Below the pieces are notes generated by a model. It did no database searches. It was not told the DNA's origin and was given only the letters and a program-made list of their open reading frames with translations. The translations under genes were made by a program, and so were the position numbers. Below are positions 17,301 through 26,212 of a stretch of 36,699 nucleotides of DNA, one piece after another. Each line of letters begins with the position of its first letter. The first letter of the stretch is position 1. The stretch spans positions 1 to 36,699 of the forward strand of contig JANRIM010000038.1 of the NCBI GenBank assembly GCA_033764865.1, in the 5' to 3' direction. This DNA is from VFBF01 sp033764865. Its GTDB lineage: Bacteria > Pseudomonadota > Alphaproteobacteria > Caulobacterales > Aquidulcibacteraceae.

Positions 17301-20300
17301 CATGTCCGGCAACTCGCTGTTCGCAGGGGATGACATCACGCTGCGCGGCGGCGACCTGACCAGCGTGTCCGGCTCCGGCGTCAATGGCGGCGCCCAGCTT
17401 GCGGGCGACCTCTCGGTCACCTCCGACACCGGCCAGGCGGTGATCAACGGCGTCAATGTGGCGGGCGTCACGTCCGTCACCGCCACCGGCAGCGCCGCGG
17501 CCGGCGCCGTGCGCGTCACGGGCGCGAACACGCTTGTGGGCGGAACCTCGCTGACCGCGCTCGCGGGCGGCGTGGACGTGGATGTCACCGGCGCCTTCGC
17601 GGCGGGCGACGTCAGCGCCGCGGGCCCCATCGACATCGACGCCACCGGCGCCGTCACGGGCGGCCTCCTCGCCACGCCGGGCCTCGTCACCGTCACGGGC
17701 TCCAGCGTCGCCGTCGACGCCATCGACGCCGGCGCGGGCGCCAACTTCGTCACCGCCACGGGCGGCGCGGCCCGCGCGGGCTCCACCAACAGCACCATCA
17801 CGGGGGACTTCACCGTGACCGGCGTCACGGAAGCCACGTTCACCGGCGGCACGGTGGGCGGGGCGCTGTCGGTGTCCGCCAGCAACGGCGTTGCGCAGAT
17901 CGTGGGGACCAACGGCGTCACGCAGGCGGGGTCCCTCGCCCTGAGCGGGGACTCCACGTCCGTGGCCGCCGCGGTCACCGTCACCAACGGCGGCGCGCTC
18001 ATCACCGCCGACAACGGCGCGGCGACCTTCACCGCCAACCTCTCGGCCACCGGCGCCGTCACCGTGAACGCCACGCAGGGCGTCACGTCCACGGGCGTCA
18101 CGCTGCGGTCCGACAGCAACGACACGGGCGGCGACAATCTCACGATCGACCTCACGGGCGCCGACGGCGGCGCCATCGATGCGGGCGTTCTCGCCGCGGG
18201 CACGGGCGTGGGCGCCTCAGCGGTCACCCTGAGCACGGACGGCGCAGACGGCGTCAGCGTCGCGACGCTCGCCGCCGGTTCGCTCAGCGCAGTGTCTGCG
18301 CTGGGGAGCGGCAATGTCACCATCACCAGGGCCACGCTGTCCAACGGCGCAGGCCTCACGGTGGATGCGCGCGCCGGATCGGCCACGGTGGGCGCCGGCG
18401 CGACGCTCGGCCAGCGCAGCACGGCGGGGGCGCTCGAGATCGACGCAGGCGGCGGCGCGACGGTGCGCAACGCCGACGTGGACTTCGCCCAGGTCTCCGG
18501 CCTGAACGGCACGTCGAGCACGATCACCGGCGCCGTGACGCTGGACGGCGTCAGCGCGGCGGGCGTGATCACCGCGTTGGGAACGGCCGTGACCGCGTCG
18601 GGTCAGGCGACCTCGGGGCAGTTCATCGGCCTCACGTCGGTGGGTGGCCCCGTCACCGTCAACGCCGCGCTCAACAGCACGGGCAGCGTGAACCTCTCCG
18701 CGTCCGGCGGCGTCACCATCACCGCGGACGTCAACGCCGATACGGGCGGCCTCGGCGCGGAGACCCTGACAATCACCGCCAACAACGGCGACATCGCCGC
18801 GACGGGCGTGACGCTGCGCGCGGGCGGGGTCGCCAACGGCGCATCCGGCGTCGTGATTTCGGCCACGGGCGGGAGGATCGACGCGGGGACCGTGCGCGGC
18901 GGCGCAGCCGTGTCAGCGACCGCTGACGGCGCCATCGACATCGTCCAGGCGCAATCCGGCGCCGGCCTGCTCACCATCGATTCAAGCGGCGGGGACGTCA
19001 CGGTCGGTTCGGCGGTCTCCGGCGCGAACGCCTTCATCGAGGGGCTCACGAACGTCACCGTCACGAGCCTCGACGCCGGCGCGGGCCAGAGCACCGTCAG
19101 GGGCCGGTCCGCCACGGTCGGCGCTGCGGACGTCGGCGCAGGCGGCGCGCTTACCCTCAGCGCAACCCTCGGGGATGCTTCGCTGCGCTCGGGATCGGTG
19201 GGCGGCGTGCTGAACGCCACGTCCGGCGGGGGCGACGTCGTGCTGGGCGCGGACGGCGCAGTGAGCGCCGGCGCAATCCAGGCGGACGCCTCGGGCGGCC
19301 AGGTCCTGGTCGACGACGACCTGACGGCGAACACCGGCAACGTGACGCTCACAGGGGCCGGCGTCGGCCTCGCCGGTGGCGTGATCGGCGCGGCGGACGC
19401 GGACATCACGGCCACGAACGGGGCAGTGAGCGTCCAGGCCCTTCAGAGCGCCATCTCGCTCGACGGGAACGTCGCAGCGGCCCAGGGCGTCGGGATCCGC
19501 GCCGGAACCGGCGTCACGATCTCCGGCGCGCGCACCGTCACGTCGGACAACGGCGTCGCCGGCGACGGCGTCCTCAATGTCATCACCGATGCGGGCGGCA
19601 TCGACGCGGCCGGCGTCGTCTTCAACGCCGGCACGGCGTCCAACGCCACGCTGAACGGCGGCGCAACCGGCGACGTGACGTTCGACGACGTCACGGGCGC
19701 CGTGGTGTCGATCACGGGCGCAGGGGCGATCCTCGGCGACGACGTGACGGCGCAGGGCGCGCTGGACGTCATCTCATCGGCCGGGCGCGTGGAAGTGGAC
19801 GTCGCCTCCGCCGGGGCCATCGCGACGATCCGCGGCACGCGGGCGGACGTCGCCACGCTGTTCGCCGCCGGCGGCGGCTTGAGCGAAGTGCGCGGGACGA
19901 GCACGTCGGCCTCGGTCGGCGCGGCCACCGTGACGGGCGCGGGCAGCGATCTCCGGGTCATCGGCCAGATCGACGCCACGCTGGGCGGGGGCACGGTGTC
20001 GGACGCGCTCGACGTCACGGCGGGCGGCGGCGTCGCCACGCTGGGCGGCAATGCGGTCAGCGCAGGGTCCGTCGATGTCGAAGGCGCAACGGTGCTCGTC
20101 AGCGCCAACACCATCGCCACCGGCGCCGGCGGCATCACGCTGCGCGCGACGACGGGCCCATCCAACGCCGCACTCAACCAGACCGGCACGCTGACCGCGG
20201 ACGTCGGCGGCGTGTCCCTCACCGCGGTTCTGGGCGGCGTGCAGTCGGCGGACATCGTCGCCGGCGGCGGCAACGTCACCGTCAGCGCCTTGAACGGCCA

Positions 20301-23300
20301 GTTCACGGGCAGCGACATCACAGCCACCGGGGCCGTCACGATCGACGCCGCCACCGGCGTTTCCTTCTTCACCACACCGGGTGCGCGCACCATCCGCGCC
20401 AACAGCGACGATGTGGGCGCAGAGGCCCTCGACATCGACACGGGTTCCGGCGGCATCCTCGGCGGCGGCGCGGATTTCGTCTCGGGCGCGGGCTCGAACG
20501 TCATCCTCGATGGCGGCTCCGGCGGCGTCTTCTTCAACAGCGTGACGGCGGGCCAGGCCGTCGACATCGACGGCGACGGCGCCATCGCCGGCGCAAGCGC
20601 TATCGCCACCAACGGCGCGCTCGACATTCTGGGCGGCGGCGCGGTCACGCTGGGCGTGGCGGAGGCCGGCGGCGCAGCGACGATCCAGGGCGCGAGCGTC
20701 GACATCGGGTCGCTGGAGGCCGGCGCAACCTCGACGGTGACGTCGTCCGCGCTCGCGCGCGTCTCGTCGGGCGTGGTCAGCAGCGGCGACCTCACGGTGA
20801 CCGGCACCAACGCGGCGTTCGGCGGCGGCGACGTCGCGGGCGCGCTCAGCGTTCAGGGCGGCCTCACGTCGGCGGGCTCCGCCGAGGTCAGCGGCGCCAC
20901 GACCGCCGGCTCCGTCGATGTGGATGCGGGAAGCGTCTCGATCTCCGGCGCGCTCACCGCCGACAACGGCGCCGTCGATCTGCGCAGCGCCAGTCTGGGC
21001 GTCACGATCTCGGCGCCCGTCACCGCCACCGGCACGGTCGACATCACCGGTCAGGCGGGCGTGCGGGTCACCAACACATCGGCCATCACCGCCGACAGCG
21101 ACGACACCGCCGGCGCGGGCGAGTTCCTGCGCGTGCGCGCCCTCACGGGCGACGTCGACGCTGGCGCAGCGGCGTTCGCAGCCGGCGCGGGCTCCGCCGT
21201 CACGATCGAGGCGCTGGGCAACGTCGATGTCGATCTCGTCGACGCGGGCGCCGCCAGCACCGTCACCGCCACCAACGGAACGGCGCGCGCCGGCTCCTCC
21301 AACGCCACCATCGAGGGTGACTTCACGGTCTCCGGCGGATCGGGCGCCACCTTCAGCGGCGGTACGGTTACGGGCCTGCTCTCGGTCCTCGGCGGCACGG
21401 GCGTCGCCGCCATCACCACCGCCAACGGCCCCACCACCGCCGGCGCGCTGGAGGTGACGGGCGCGGCCACGAGCCTCACGGGCGTCACCAGCATCGACAC
21501 GGGCGGCGCGACGATCACGGCCAACGACGGCGCCGCGTCGTTCATGACCGGCGCTCTCTCGGCGGTCGGGGCCATCGCCGTCACCGCCAGCGGCGGCGCC
21601 GCGATGGATCAGGGCGTGCTCGTCTCCGCCTACGCCATCAACGCCGACGTCAACGGCGTCGGCGGTCGCGACCTCACGGTCACCGCCAACGCGGGCGGCA
21701 TCGACGCCGGCGCCGCGGGCGTCTTCACCACGGGCAATGGCTCTTCGGTCACGCTGGAGGCGCTCGTCGGCGCCGTGGACGTGGCGACGATCACGTCGGG
21801 CGCCGACGTCACGGTCACCGGGGACACCGTCTCCGTGGACGCCGTCACCGCCAACGGCGCCGTCTCGCTGGACGGTCTCAACGGCGTCACCATCACTGGC
21901 GCCGTGCGCTCGAACGACGATGAGGACGCGGGCGCCGAAGGCATCACGGTGACGTCGGCCGCCGGCTCGGTGAACGGGCCGAATGCGTCCCTCGTCACGG
22001 GCGGGACAGGCCTCAATCGCGGCGACGTGACGGTCACGGGCGCGCAGCTGGTCGTCATCGACACAGTCGCGGCGCGGGACGTGACGCTGGAGTCCACCGC
22101 AGGGTCCGCGTCCGTCGGCGCGGCGGGCGGAACCAACGTCGGCGCCCTTACCGTGGAGCGCAACCTCACGGTGCGCGGCGCGACGGGCGCGACGTTCAGC
22201 GGCGGCTCGATCACCGGCAATCTCACCGTGGAGTCGAGCGGCGGAGACGCCTCGGTCACCACGGCGGACGCTTCCGTCGGCGGCGTCGTGAGCCTCGATG
22301 CGGGACGCGACGTGGTGATCACGTCTTCGCTTGCGGGAAACTCGCTCGTGACCCTCACGGCCGCGCAGGACGTCCTGGTCTCCCCGGGCCGGACGGTGTC
22401 GGGGATCGCGGGCCTGCAGGTGGAGGCGGGACGCAACGTGGACGCTGATGGCGCGACCTTGCGTTCGGACGGCGCGGCGCTCGTCACCGCCGATACCGGC
22501 GCCATCGACATCGGCGCGCTCTCGGGCGGCCTGGGCGCCGGGGCCAATGCCTTCACGGACGCCACCATCGGATCGCTGTCCAGCGACAACATCGGCCTCG
22601 TCATCGCCAACACGGGCGCTGCAAGCGTTGGCGTCGCCGACGTGGACTCGGACGCGGTGATTTTCGGAGCCACGTCCGCCAGCCTCGGCGGCCCGAGCTT
22701 CATCGGCGGCGACCTTGAGGTGTACGCCGTCGCCGGCGTCGCCAGCGTCGACAGGGCGACCGTGACCGGCGGTTTGATCGTCGGCGGCGATCCCTCGATG
22801 TTCCCGGTCATCGCCAACGCGCCGATGGCAGTCGTGTCCAACTCCGACGTGGGAGGCCCGATCCTGGTGCGCGCCGACGACGCCAGCCTGACGAGCGTCT
22901 CCAGCGGATCGCTGATCGACGTCGGCGCGCTGGACGCCACGCTCGACGGCGTCACCGCCGGCACGGACCTGCTGGTCTCCGCCGATACGGTCACCGTGAC
23001 GGGCGCCGCGTCCGGCGCCGACGGCGCCGTGGACATCCTCACCACCGGCGTCACCGCCATCGAAGCCGACCTGTCGGCGGGGGACTACGTCGCCATCGCC
23101 GCCGACGGCGGCGTCACCGTCGCGCCCACCATCACCGTGCGCTCCAACGCCGACGACGTCGGCGGCGGCGATCTCTCAATCCTCTCCGGCGGCGGGGCGA
23201 TCCTCGGCGGCGGAGCGACCTTCCAAGCCGGGGCCGCGCCCGGCGCGCTCACCGCGGTCACCATCGAGGCCGGCGGCGGGGACGTCGATCTCGGCCTCGT

Positions 23301-26154
23301 GCGCGGCGCGGGCGTCACGGTCTCCGGCGCGGGGGACGCGGCGGTCGCCATGCTGGAAGCGGGCGGCGACGCGGGCGTCACCGCCCTCGGCGGCGCAGCC
23401 GGCGTGGGCGTCGCGGAGGTGGCGGGCAATCTTGTCGTCACCGGCGTCAGCGCCGCCAGCGTCGGTGGCCCCAGCGTCGTGGGCGGGGACCTGACGGCGC
23501 GCAGCGCCGGCGCCTCCAGCGTGGACCGCGCCACCGTCACCGGCCACATCGTCGCCGAGGGCCCCACGCCCGGCACGGCCGCCAATTCGGCGGACGTCAC
23601 CAACTCCACCGCCGCCTCGATCACCGCGCGCGGCGTCACGGCGTCCATCTCGGACTCCACGGCCACCGGCCTGTTGAGCGCCGCCGGCGCCGTGGTGATC
23701 CTGAACAACGTCACCGGCGACATGGTCCAGGCCACGCTCGGCGCGGCCACCCTCGGCGGCGTCATCGCCGGCAACACGATCGACATCTCCGGCACGTCCG
23801 CCAGCTTCGTCGGCGCGGAGTCCTCCGCCGGCGGCGACATCGTCATCAACACCCAGGCCGTCAATCTCGGCGCCGATCTCTCCGCCGCCAACGACCTGAT
23901 CATCAACACCGTCAACAACCTCACCGTGGCGCCGGGCGTCACGGTGCAGTCCAACGTCGACGGGCTTGGCGGGGGCGTGCTGATGCTGTCCGCGGACGGC
24001 TTCCTCCAGGCGTCGGGCGCCAACCTCTTCGGCGGCACGGCCGGCGCACGCACCAACGTCACGCTCAGCGCGGACAATGGCCTGGCCATAGGCACGGTGC
24101 GCGGCGCGAACGTGACGCTGACGAACACCGCCGCAGCGCCCCTCGTCGCCGCCGGATCGAGCCTCGTCGACGCCAGCGGCGCGGTGCTGCTGAACGGTCC
24201 GTTCGCAGCCACGGGCGGGTTCGACATCGCCGGCGCCGGCGGCGTCGCCATCAACACGCTCGTGCAGTCCAACGCCGACGGCGGGGCCCAGCAGGAGGAC
24301 GTCACGGTGGTCTCCACCGGCGGCGCCGTCACAGGCGCCGGCGCGCTGGTCAGCGGCACGGCGGCGGGCAACCGCGGCGACGTGACCGTCACGGGCCTCT
24401 CCATCGGCCAGATCGGCTCCGTCACGGCGCGGGACTTCTCGCTCACCGCCACCGGCGGCACGGTGGAGATCAGCGCCACGGGCGGCGGCGTCGACGTCGG
24501 CGCGTTGTCGGCGGAACGCGACATCACCCTGGCCGGTTCAGCGGGCGCCACGTTCCGCGGCGGCGCAGTGGCGCGCGACCTCACCGTCACGTCGAGCGGG
24601 GGGCCGGTGACGTTCAACACCGGCAGCGCCGTCATCGGCCGCGACGGCCTCGTCAGCGGGGCCAGCGCGCTCGTCACGCAGAACGTATCCGCCAACGGCG
24701 CGCTCTCGATCACCGGCGCCAGCGGCGTGACGGTGCAGTCCAACGTCACGCTGCTGGCCAACGCCGACGGCGCGGGCGGGGAAGCGCTCACCGTGGCGTC
24801 GGGCGGGGCCGTGCAGGCGTCGGGCGCAAACCTGTTCGCAGGAACCGACGCCGCCCGCTCTTCGGTCGCGGTCTCCGGCGGCGCGGGCGTGGCCGTGGGT
24901 CAGGTGCGCGGCGGCGTGGTGAGCCTCGCCAACGCGGGCGCCTCGGCGCTGAGCGCCACCGGCGCCACCACGCTCGACGCCACGACGTCGACCTCGCTCG
25001 CCGGCCCGCTCGGCGCATCGGGCGTCTACACGATCATCACTCCCGCGCTGTCGCTGCCGGGCACGGTCACCTCGGCTACGGGCGTCGTGGTCCAGAGCCG
25101 CAGCGCCGCGAACCCCGCCGCCGGCCGCGCGCTCGCGCTCGGCGACATCACGGGCGCGCAGACGCCGCGCAACGACCTGTCGGGCGCAATGGTGGTGGAC
25201 GCCGCCACCATCAACCGGATGGCCGCGCCGGTTGTCACCTTCCAGACCGGCCCCAACGCCGGCGCCGGCGCCAACATCACCCTGGGCGATCTCACCGTCG
25301 GCAGCGGGGCGATCCCGTCGCTCGTGCTGCTGCCGGGTACGGGCGCGCGGGCGGAGATCGTGGGCGCTGTGCGCCGCACGGGCGCGGGGGCCGTGAACCT
25401 CGCGGTCGGCCGCTTCAACGGAACCACCGCCACGGACTGGATCGCCGATACGGTCGCGGTCACGGGCTCCGTCGGCGTGACGAACCAGACGGGCAGCGCC
25501 GCCAACGATCCGGCCATCGCATCCTTCGGCACGGTCCAGATCGCCGCGTCGCGGATGATCGCCATCGGGCCCGCCGCGGAGGGCGCGCTGTCTCTGGAGA
25601 CGTTCTTCAGCACGCTGGCGCTCGATTACGACCTGTCGAACCTCACGCCGTTGCAGACGGCGGACTCCGGCAAGGTGTTCATCGCCGCCAACGACCTCGA
25701 CCTGTCGAGCGCGGGCCGCATCCTGCTGCGCAACACGGGCTTCACCGGCGAGGACGGCCGCGGCCTCCTGCTGGGCCAGCTGCAGGTGCGCGGCCTCGCC
25801 GGCGCGAGCCCCACGCAGGTCTCGGTGTTCGGGTTGGTGGACCGCTTCAACACGGTCGTGGCGCCGTTCTCCGGCGGCTGGACCCGCGCCGACGCGCGCG
25901 ACGCGGCGCTCGCGGGCGGGGCGGCGCTGCCCATCCTGCAGGACGGGCTCACGCCCAACTCCGTCTATCGCATCAACGGGTGCGAGTTCGGCCAGGCGTC
26001 GAGCTGCGTGGTCACCGTCAACCTCGACATGGGCGTGCGCCCCGAACAGATCGTGCCGGACCTCGCAAGCCTGCAGCCGGACGAACTGGACGAGATCGAG
26101 GACGATGCGGTCACCAACCTCGGCAACGATTCCCTGATCATCCGGGGTCGCTGA
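14314..26154 (+). CDS. Giant TpsA exoprotein with filamentous haemagglutinin N-terminal domain
   Basis: This 3946-residue protein is the likely substrate of the adjacent TpsB. A signal peptide ends GAAHA, with cleavage before D36. The TPS secretion domain runs from about 36 to 270 and includes QRAFIQWQSFDVGAAGFTVDY and NNAGVVFGSGANIDTGGLL (about 122 to 140). The latter is the usual NPNGIxFG region with NPN changed to NNA. From about 270 to 3750 it is almost entirely short Gly/Ala/Thr/Val strands, a right-handed beta-helix expected to form a long surface fibre. The C-terminus has YRINGC with cysteines C3890 and C3898, apparently the only two in the protein, then an acidic tail and TNLGNDSLIIRGR. 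Lysine is almost absent (about four by eye). No toxin tip or VENN motif is seen. Adhesin or biofilm fibre is the best guess. Confidence 0.93.
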   Translation: MTITPTSRTATRSLLKVWPSLFALTAGIGVGAAHADPNYQGGATAGVGAPATGANTSVTQNEQRAFIQWQSFDVGAAGFTVDYAGNVSNAAQAILVNRVTGAVTPSMINGSITADGHVWILNNAGVVFGSGANIDTGGLLASSLTTINGETDPNAIAALFGDGSTFATNSASPVRLSGGDSGAVTSVLSGASLTSTAGPIILAGPSVASAGAVSAAGQAVLIGGTDVSLGIDLDGNTALLLNGLVINAGVDAADAVHVSGGSITGERVVLAASVVSTSGSAASLIRLEGSLIATEAAVDGNDIVLKSGRAANTVLSNGVVNANTGALANGGSITLGVGADLDASSASTRARVISNRSVDVLGELTTAGGLTLSGQAFVNISADVTAAGALDLSTTGVTINPIRLTGDRTLSGASSASGVAAVRIQDNLTSTGDITINGTATGSATVAVSVLSLSNGGVNDGAITITGTGGAVGANSVTAGSVADAGAVTISGAGGLGLGTIDGETVTLSNTGAATLSGIDTIITASGAVDVSGAITAIRNFRITGGSIDTTGATLTGGSTAGGGLILSATAGDIIGSGSLVTTGTGVTPGISATASGGVTLGNISSVGGVSVTANGGDLTVGTVGADAGSIALSAIDTGATLTAGNLAAGTTINATGDGDTIVGALTTAAGAAVITSNSAQAQAGGGASDIVGGLTVSGATSATFSGGDVSDALVVTSNSGQATINGVATQAGSVSVTGDSVVIGGAGVTADAGAIGITSDNGAVSVGANLTASGAVSIASGGGAAGAGSLTINPGVTIQSDSNGDQPVTDGVFLRANNGTLQASGSTILAGVDGARADVDAARTSGGDGAAFGVVTGRNITLDSNSIVGGELKATGDTTITGTGAVLISDAHGATGAYSVTGASLTVEALGVDGAVTLETTAGDLLIGPVVADQDAQGGESLSVTAVGGGVWVTGSATNLRGGDVTIEGDTFTANGQIITAGQDISIRARTGGLNMSGNSLFAGDDITLRGGDLTSVSGSGVNGGAQLAGDLSVTSDTGQAVINGVNVAGVTSVTATGSAAAGAVRVTGANTLVGGTSLTALAGGVDVDVTGAFAAGDVSAAGPIDIDATGAVTGGLLATPGLVTVTGSSVAVDAIDAGAGANFVTATGGAARAGSTNSTITGDFTVTGVTEATFTGGTVGGALSVSASNGVAQIVGTNGVTQAGSLALSGDSTSVAAAVTVTNGGALITADNGAATFTANLSATGAVTVNATQGVTSTGVTLRSDSNDTGGDNLTIDLTGADGGAIDAGVLAAGTGVGASAVTLSTDGADGVSVATLAAGSLSAVSALGSGNVTITRATLSNGAGLTVDARAGSATVGAGATLGQRSTAGALEIDAGGGATVRNADVDFAQVSGLNGTSSTITGAVTLDGVSAAGVITALGTAVTASGQATSGQFIGLTSVGGPVTVNAALNSTGSVNLSASGGVTITADVNADTGGLGAETLTITANNGDIAATGVTLRAGGVANGASGVVISATGGRIDAGTVRGGAAVSATADGAIDIVQAQSGAGLLTIDSSGGDVTVGSAVSGANAFIEGLTNVTVTSLDAGAGQSTVRGRSATVGAADVGAGGALTLSATLGDASLRSGSVGGVLNATSGGGDVVLGADGAVSAGAIQADASGGQVLVDDDLTANTGNVTLTGAGVGLAGGVIGAADADITATNGAVSVQALQSAISLDGNVAAAQGVGIRAGTGVTISGARTVTSDNGVAGDGVLNVITDAGGIDAAGVVFNAGTASNATLNGGATGDVTFDDVTGAVVSITGAGAILGDDVTAQGALDVISSAGRVEVDVASAGAIATIRGTRADVATLFAAGGGLSEVRGTSTSASVGAATVTGAGSDLRVIGQIDATLGGGTVSDALDVTAGGGVATLGGNAVSAGSVDVEGATVLVSANTIATGAGGITLRATTGPSNAALNQTGTLTADVGGVSLTAVLGGVQSADIVAGGGNVTVSALNGQFTGSDITATGAVTIDAATGVSFFTTPGARTIRANSDDVGAEALDIDTGSGGILGGGADFVSGAGSNVILDGGSGGVFFNSVTAGQAVDIDGDGAIAGASAIATNGALDILGGGAVTLGVAEAGGAATIQGASVDIGSLEAGATSTVTSSALARVSSGVVSSGDLTVTGTNAAFGGGDVAGALSVQGGLTSAGSAEVSGATTAGSVDVDAGSVSISGALTADNGAVDLRSASLGVTISAPVTATGTVDITGQAGVRVTNTSAITADSDDTAGAGEFLRVRALTGDVDAGAAAFAAGAGSAVTIEALGNVDVDLVDAGAASTVTATNGTARAGSSNATIEGDFTVSGGSGATFSGGTVTGLLSVLGGTGVAAITTANGPTTAGALEVTGAATSLTGVTSIDTGGATITANDGAASFMTGALSAVGAIAVTASGGAAMDQGVLVSAYAINADVNGVGGRDLTVTANAGGIDAGAAGVFTTGNGSSVTLEALVGAVDVATITSGADVTVTGDTVSVDAVTANGAVSLDGLNGVTITGAVRSNDDEDAGAEGITVTSAAGSVNGPNASLVTGGTGLNRGDVTVTGAQLVVIDTVAARDVTLESTAGSASVGAAGGTNVGALTVERNLTVRGATGATFSGGSITGNLTVESSGGDASVTTADASVGGVVSLDAGRDVVITSSLAGNSLVTLTAAQDVLVSPGRTVSGIAGLQVEAGRNVDADGATLRSDGAALVTADTGAIDIGALSGGLGAGANAFTDATIGSLSSDNIGLVIANTGAASVGVADVDSDAVIFGATSASLGGPSFIGGDLEVYAVAGVASVDRATVTGGLIVGGDPSMFPVIANAPMAVVSNSDVGGPILVRADDASLTSVSSGSLIDVGALDATLDGVTAGTDLLVSADTVTVTGAASGADGAVDILTTGVTAIEADLSAGDYVAIAADGGVTVAPTITVRSNADDVGGGDLSILSGGGAILGGGATFQAGAAPGALTAVTIEAGGGDVDLGLVRGAGVTVSGAGDAAVAMLEAGGDAGVTALGGAAGVGVAEVAGNLVVTGVSAASVGGPSVVGGDLTARSAGASSVDRATVTGHIVAEGPTPGTAANSADVTNSTAASITARGVTASISDSTATGLLSAAGAVVILNNVTGDMVQATLGAATLGGVIAGNTIDISGTSASFVGAESSAGGDIVINTQAVNLGADLSAANDLIINTVNNLTVAPGVTVQSNVDGLGGGVLMLSADGFLQASGANLFGGTAGARTNVTLSADNGLAIGTVRGANVTLTNTAAAPLVAAGSSLVDASGAVLLNGPFAATGGFDIAGAGGVAINTLVQSNADGGAQQEDVTVVSTGGAVTGAGALVSGTAAGNRGDVTVTGLSIGQIGSVTARDFSLTATGGTVEISATGGGVDVGALSAERDITLAGSAGATFRGGAVARDLTVTSSGGPVTFNTGSAVIGRDGLVSGASALVTQNVSANGALSITGASGVTVQSNVTLLANADGAGGEALTVASGGAVQASGANLFAGTDAARSSVAVSGGAGVAVGQVRGGVVSLANAGASALSATGATTLDATTSTSLAGPLGASGVYTIITPALSLPGTVTSATGVVVQSRSAANPAAGRALALGDITGAQTPRNDLSGAMVVDAATINRMAAPVVTFQTGPNAGAGANITLGDLTVGSGAIPSLVLLPGTGARAEIVGAVRRTGAGAVNLAVGRFNGTTATDWIADTVAVTGSVGVTNQTGSAANDPAIASFGTVQIAASRMIAIGPAAEGALSLETFFSTLALDYDLSNLTPLQTADSGKVFIAANDLDLSSAGRILLRNTGFTGEDGRGLLLGQLQVRGLAGASPTQVSVFGLVDRFNTVVAPFSGGWTRADARDAALAGGAALPILQDGLTPNSVYRINGCEFGQASSCVVTVNLDMGVRPEQIVPDLASLQPDELDEIEDDAVTNLGNDSLIIRGR
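16420..24560 (+). repeat. Recurring ATFSGG strand-turn motif in tpsA, about 9 copies
   Basis: A second module marker reads VTGxxxATFSGGxVxGxLxV. Copies start near 16420, 17830, 21343, 22189 and 24544. Looser versions (ATLGGG, AAFGGG, ASLGGP, ASVGGP) are near 19972, 20812, 22678 and 23455. They alternate with the acidic turn motif, showing that the shaft grew by duplication of units of roughly 200 to 280 residues that then diverged. Confidence 0.65.
16711..24790 (+). repeat. Recurring acidic turn motif (S-D/N-x-D/N-D-x-G-G) in tpsA, 12 copies
   Basis: Within the beta-helix a motif such as RSNADDVGGGDL or QSNVDGLGGGVL recurs near 16711, 18105, 18721, 19534, 20389, 21082, 21634, 21901, 23134, 23941, 24259 and 24748. 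Each follows a VTI/VTV strand and is commonly followed by an IDAG or ILGGG turn and an xAGxxxxVT strand. Spacing varies from about 270 to 1390 bases, most often 500 to 850, so these are diverged modules and not a tandem DNA repeat. The Asp/Asn clusters resemble calcium-binding turns; that is inference. Confidence 0.7.
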
Positions 26155-26212
26155 ACGTGGCGGGGGTGGCCGCAGGGTTTTGAGCGTCCCCGGCGGGCGC
26201 GGGAGAAGAACG

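Noticed and set aside
14964..25958. Long open frames on the minus strand opposite tpsA
   Set aside because: They are Pro/Ser/Thr/Ala-rich mirror images of the GC-rich beta-helix coding frame, with no family motifs or ribosome sites. The plus strand encodes a clear TPS protein throughout.
14314..26154. Contact-dependent inhibition (CdiA) toxin system
   Set aside because: No VENN-like motif, no toxin-like C-terminal domain and no immunity gene. The next gene is the CHAT protein.
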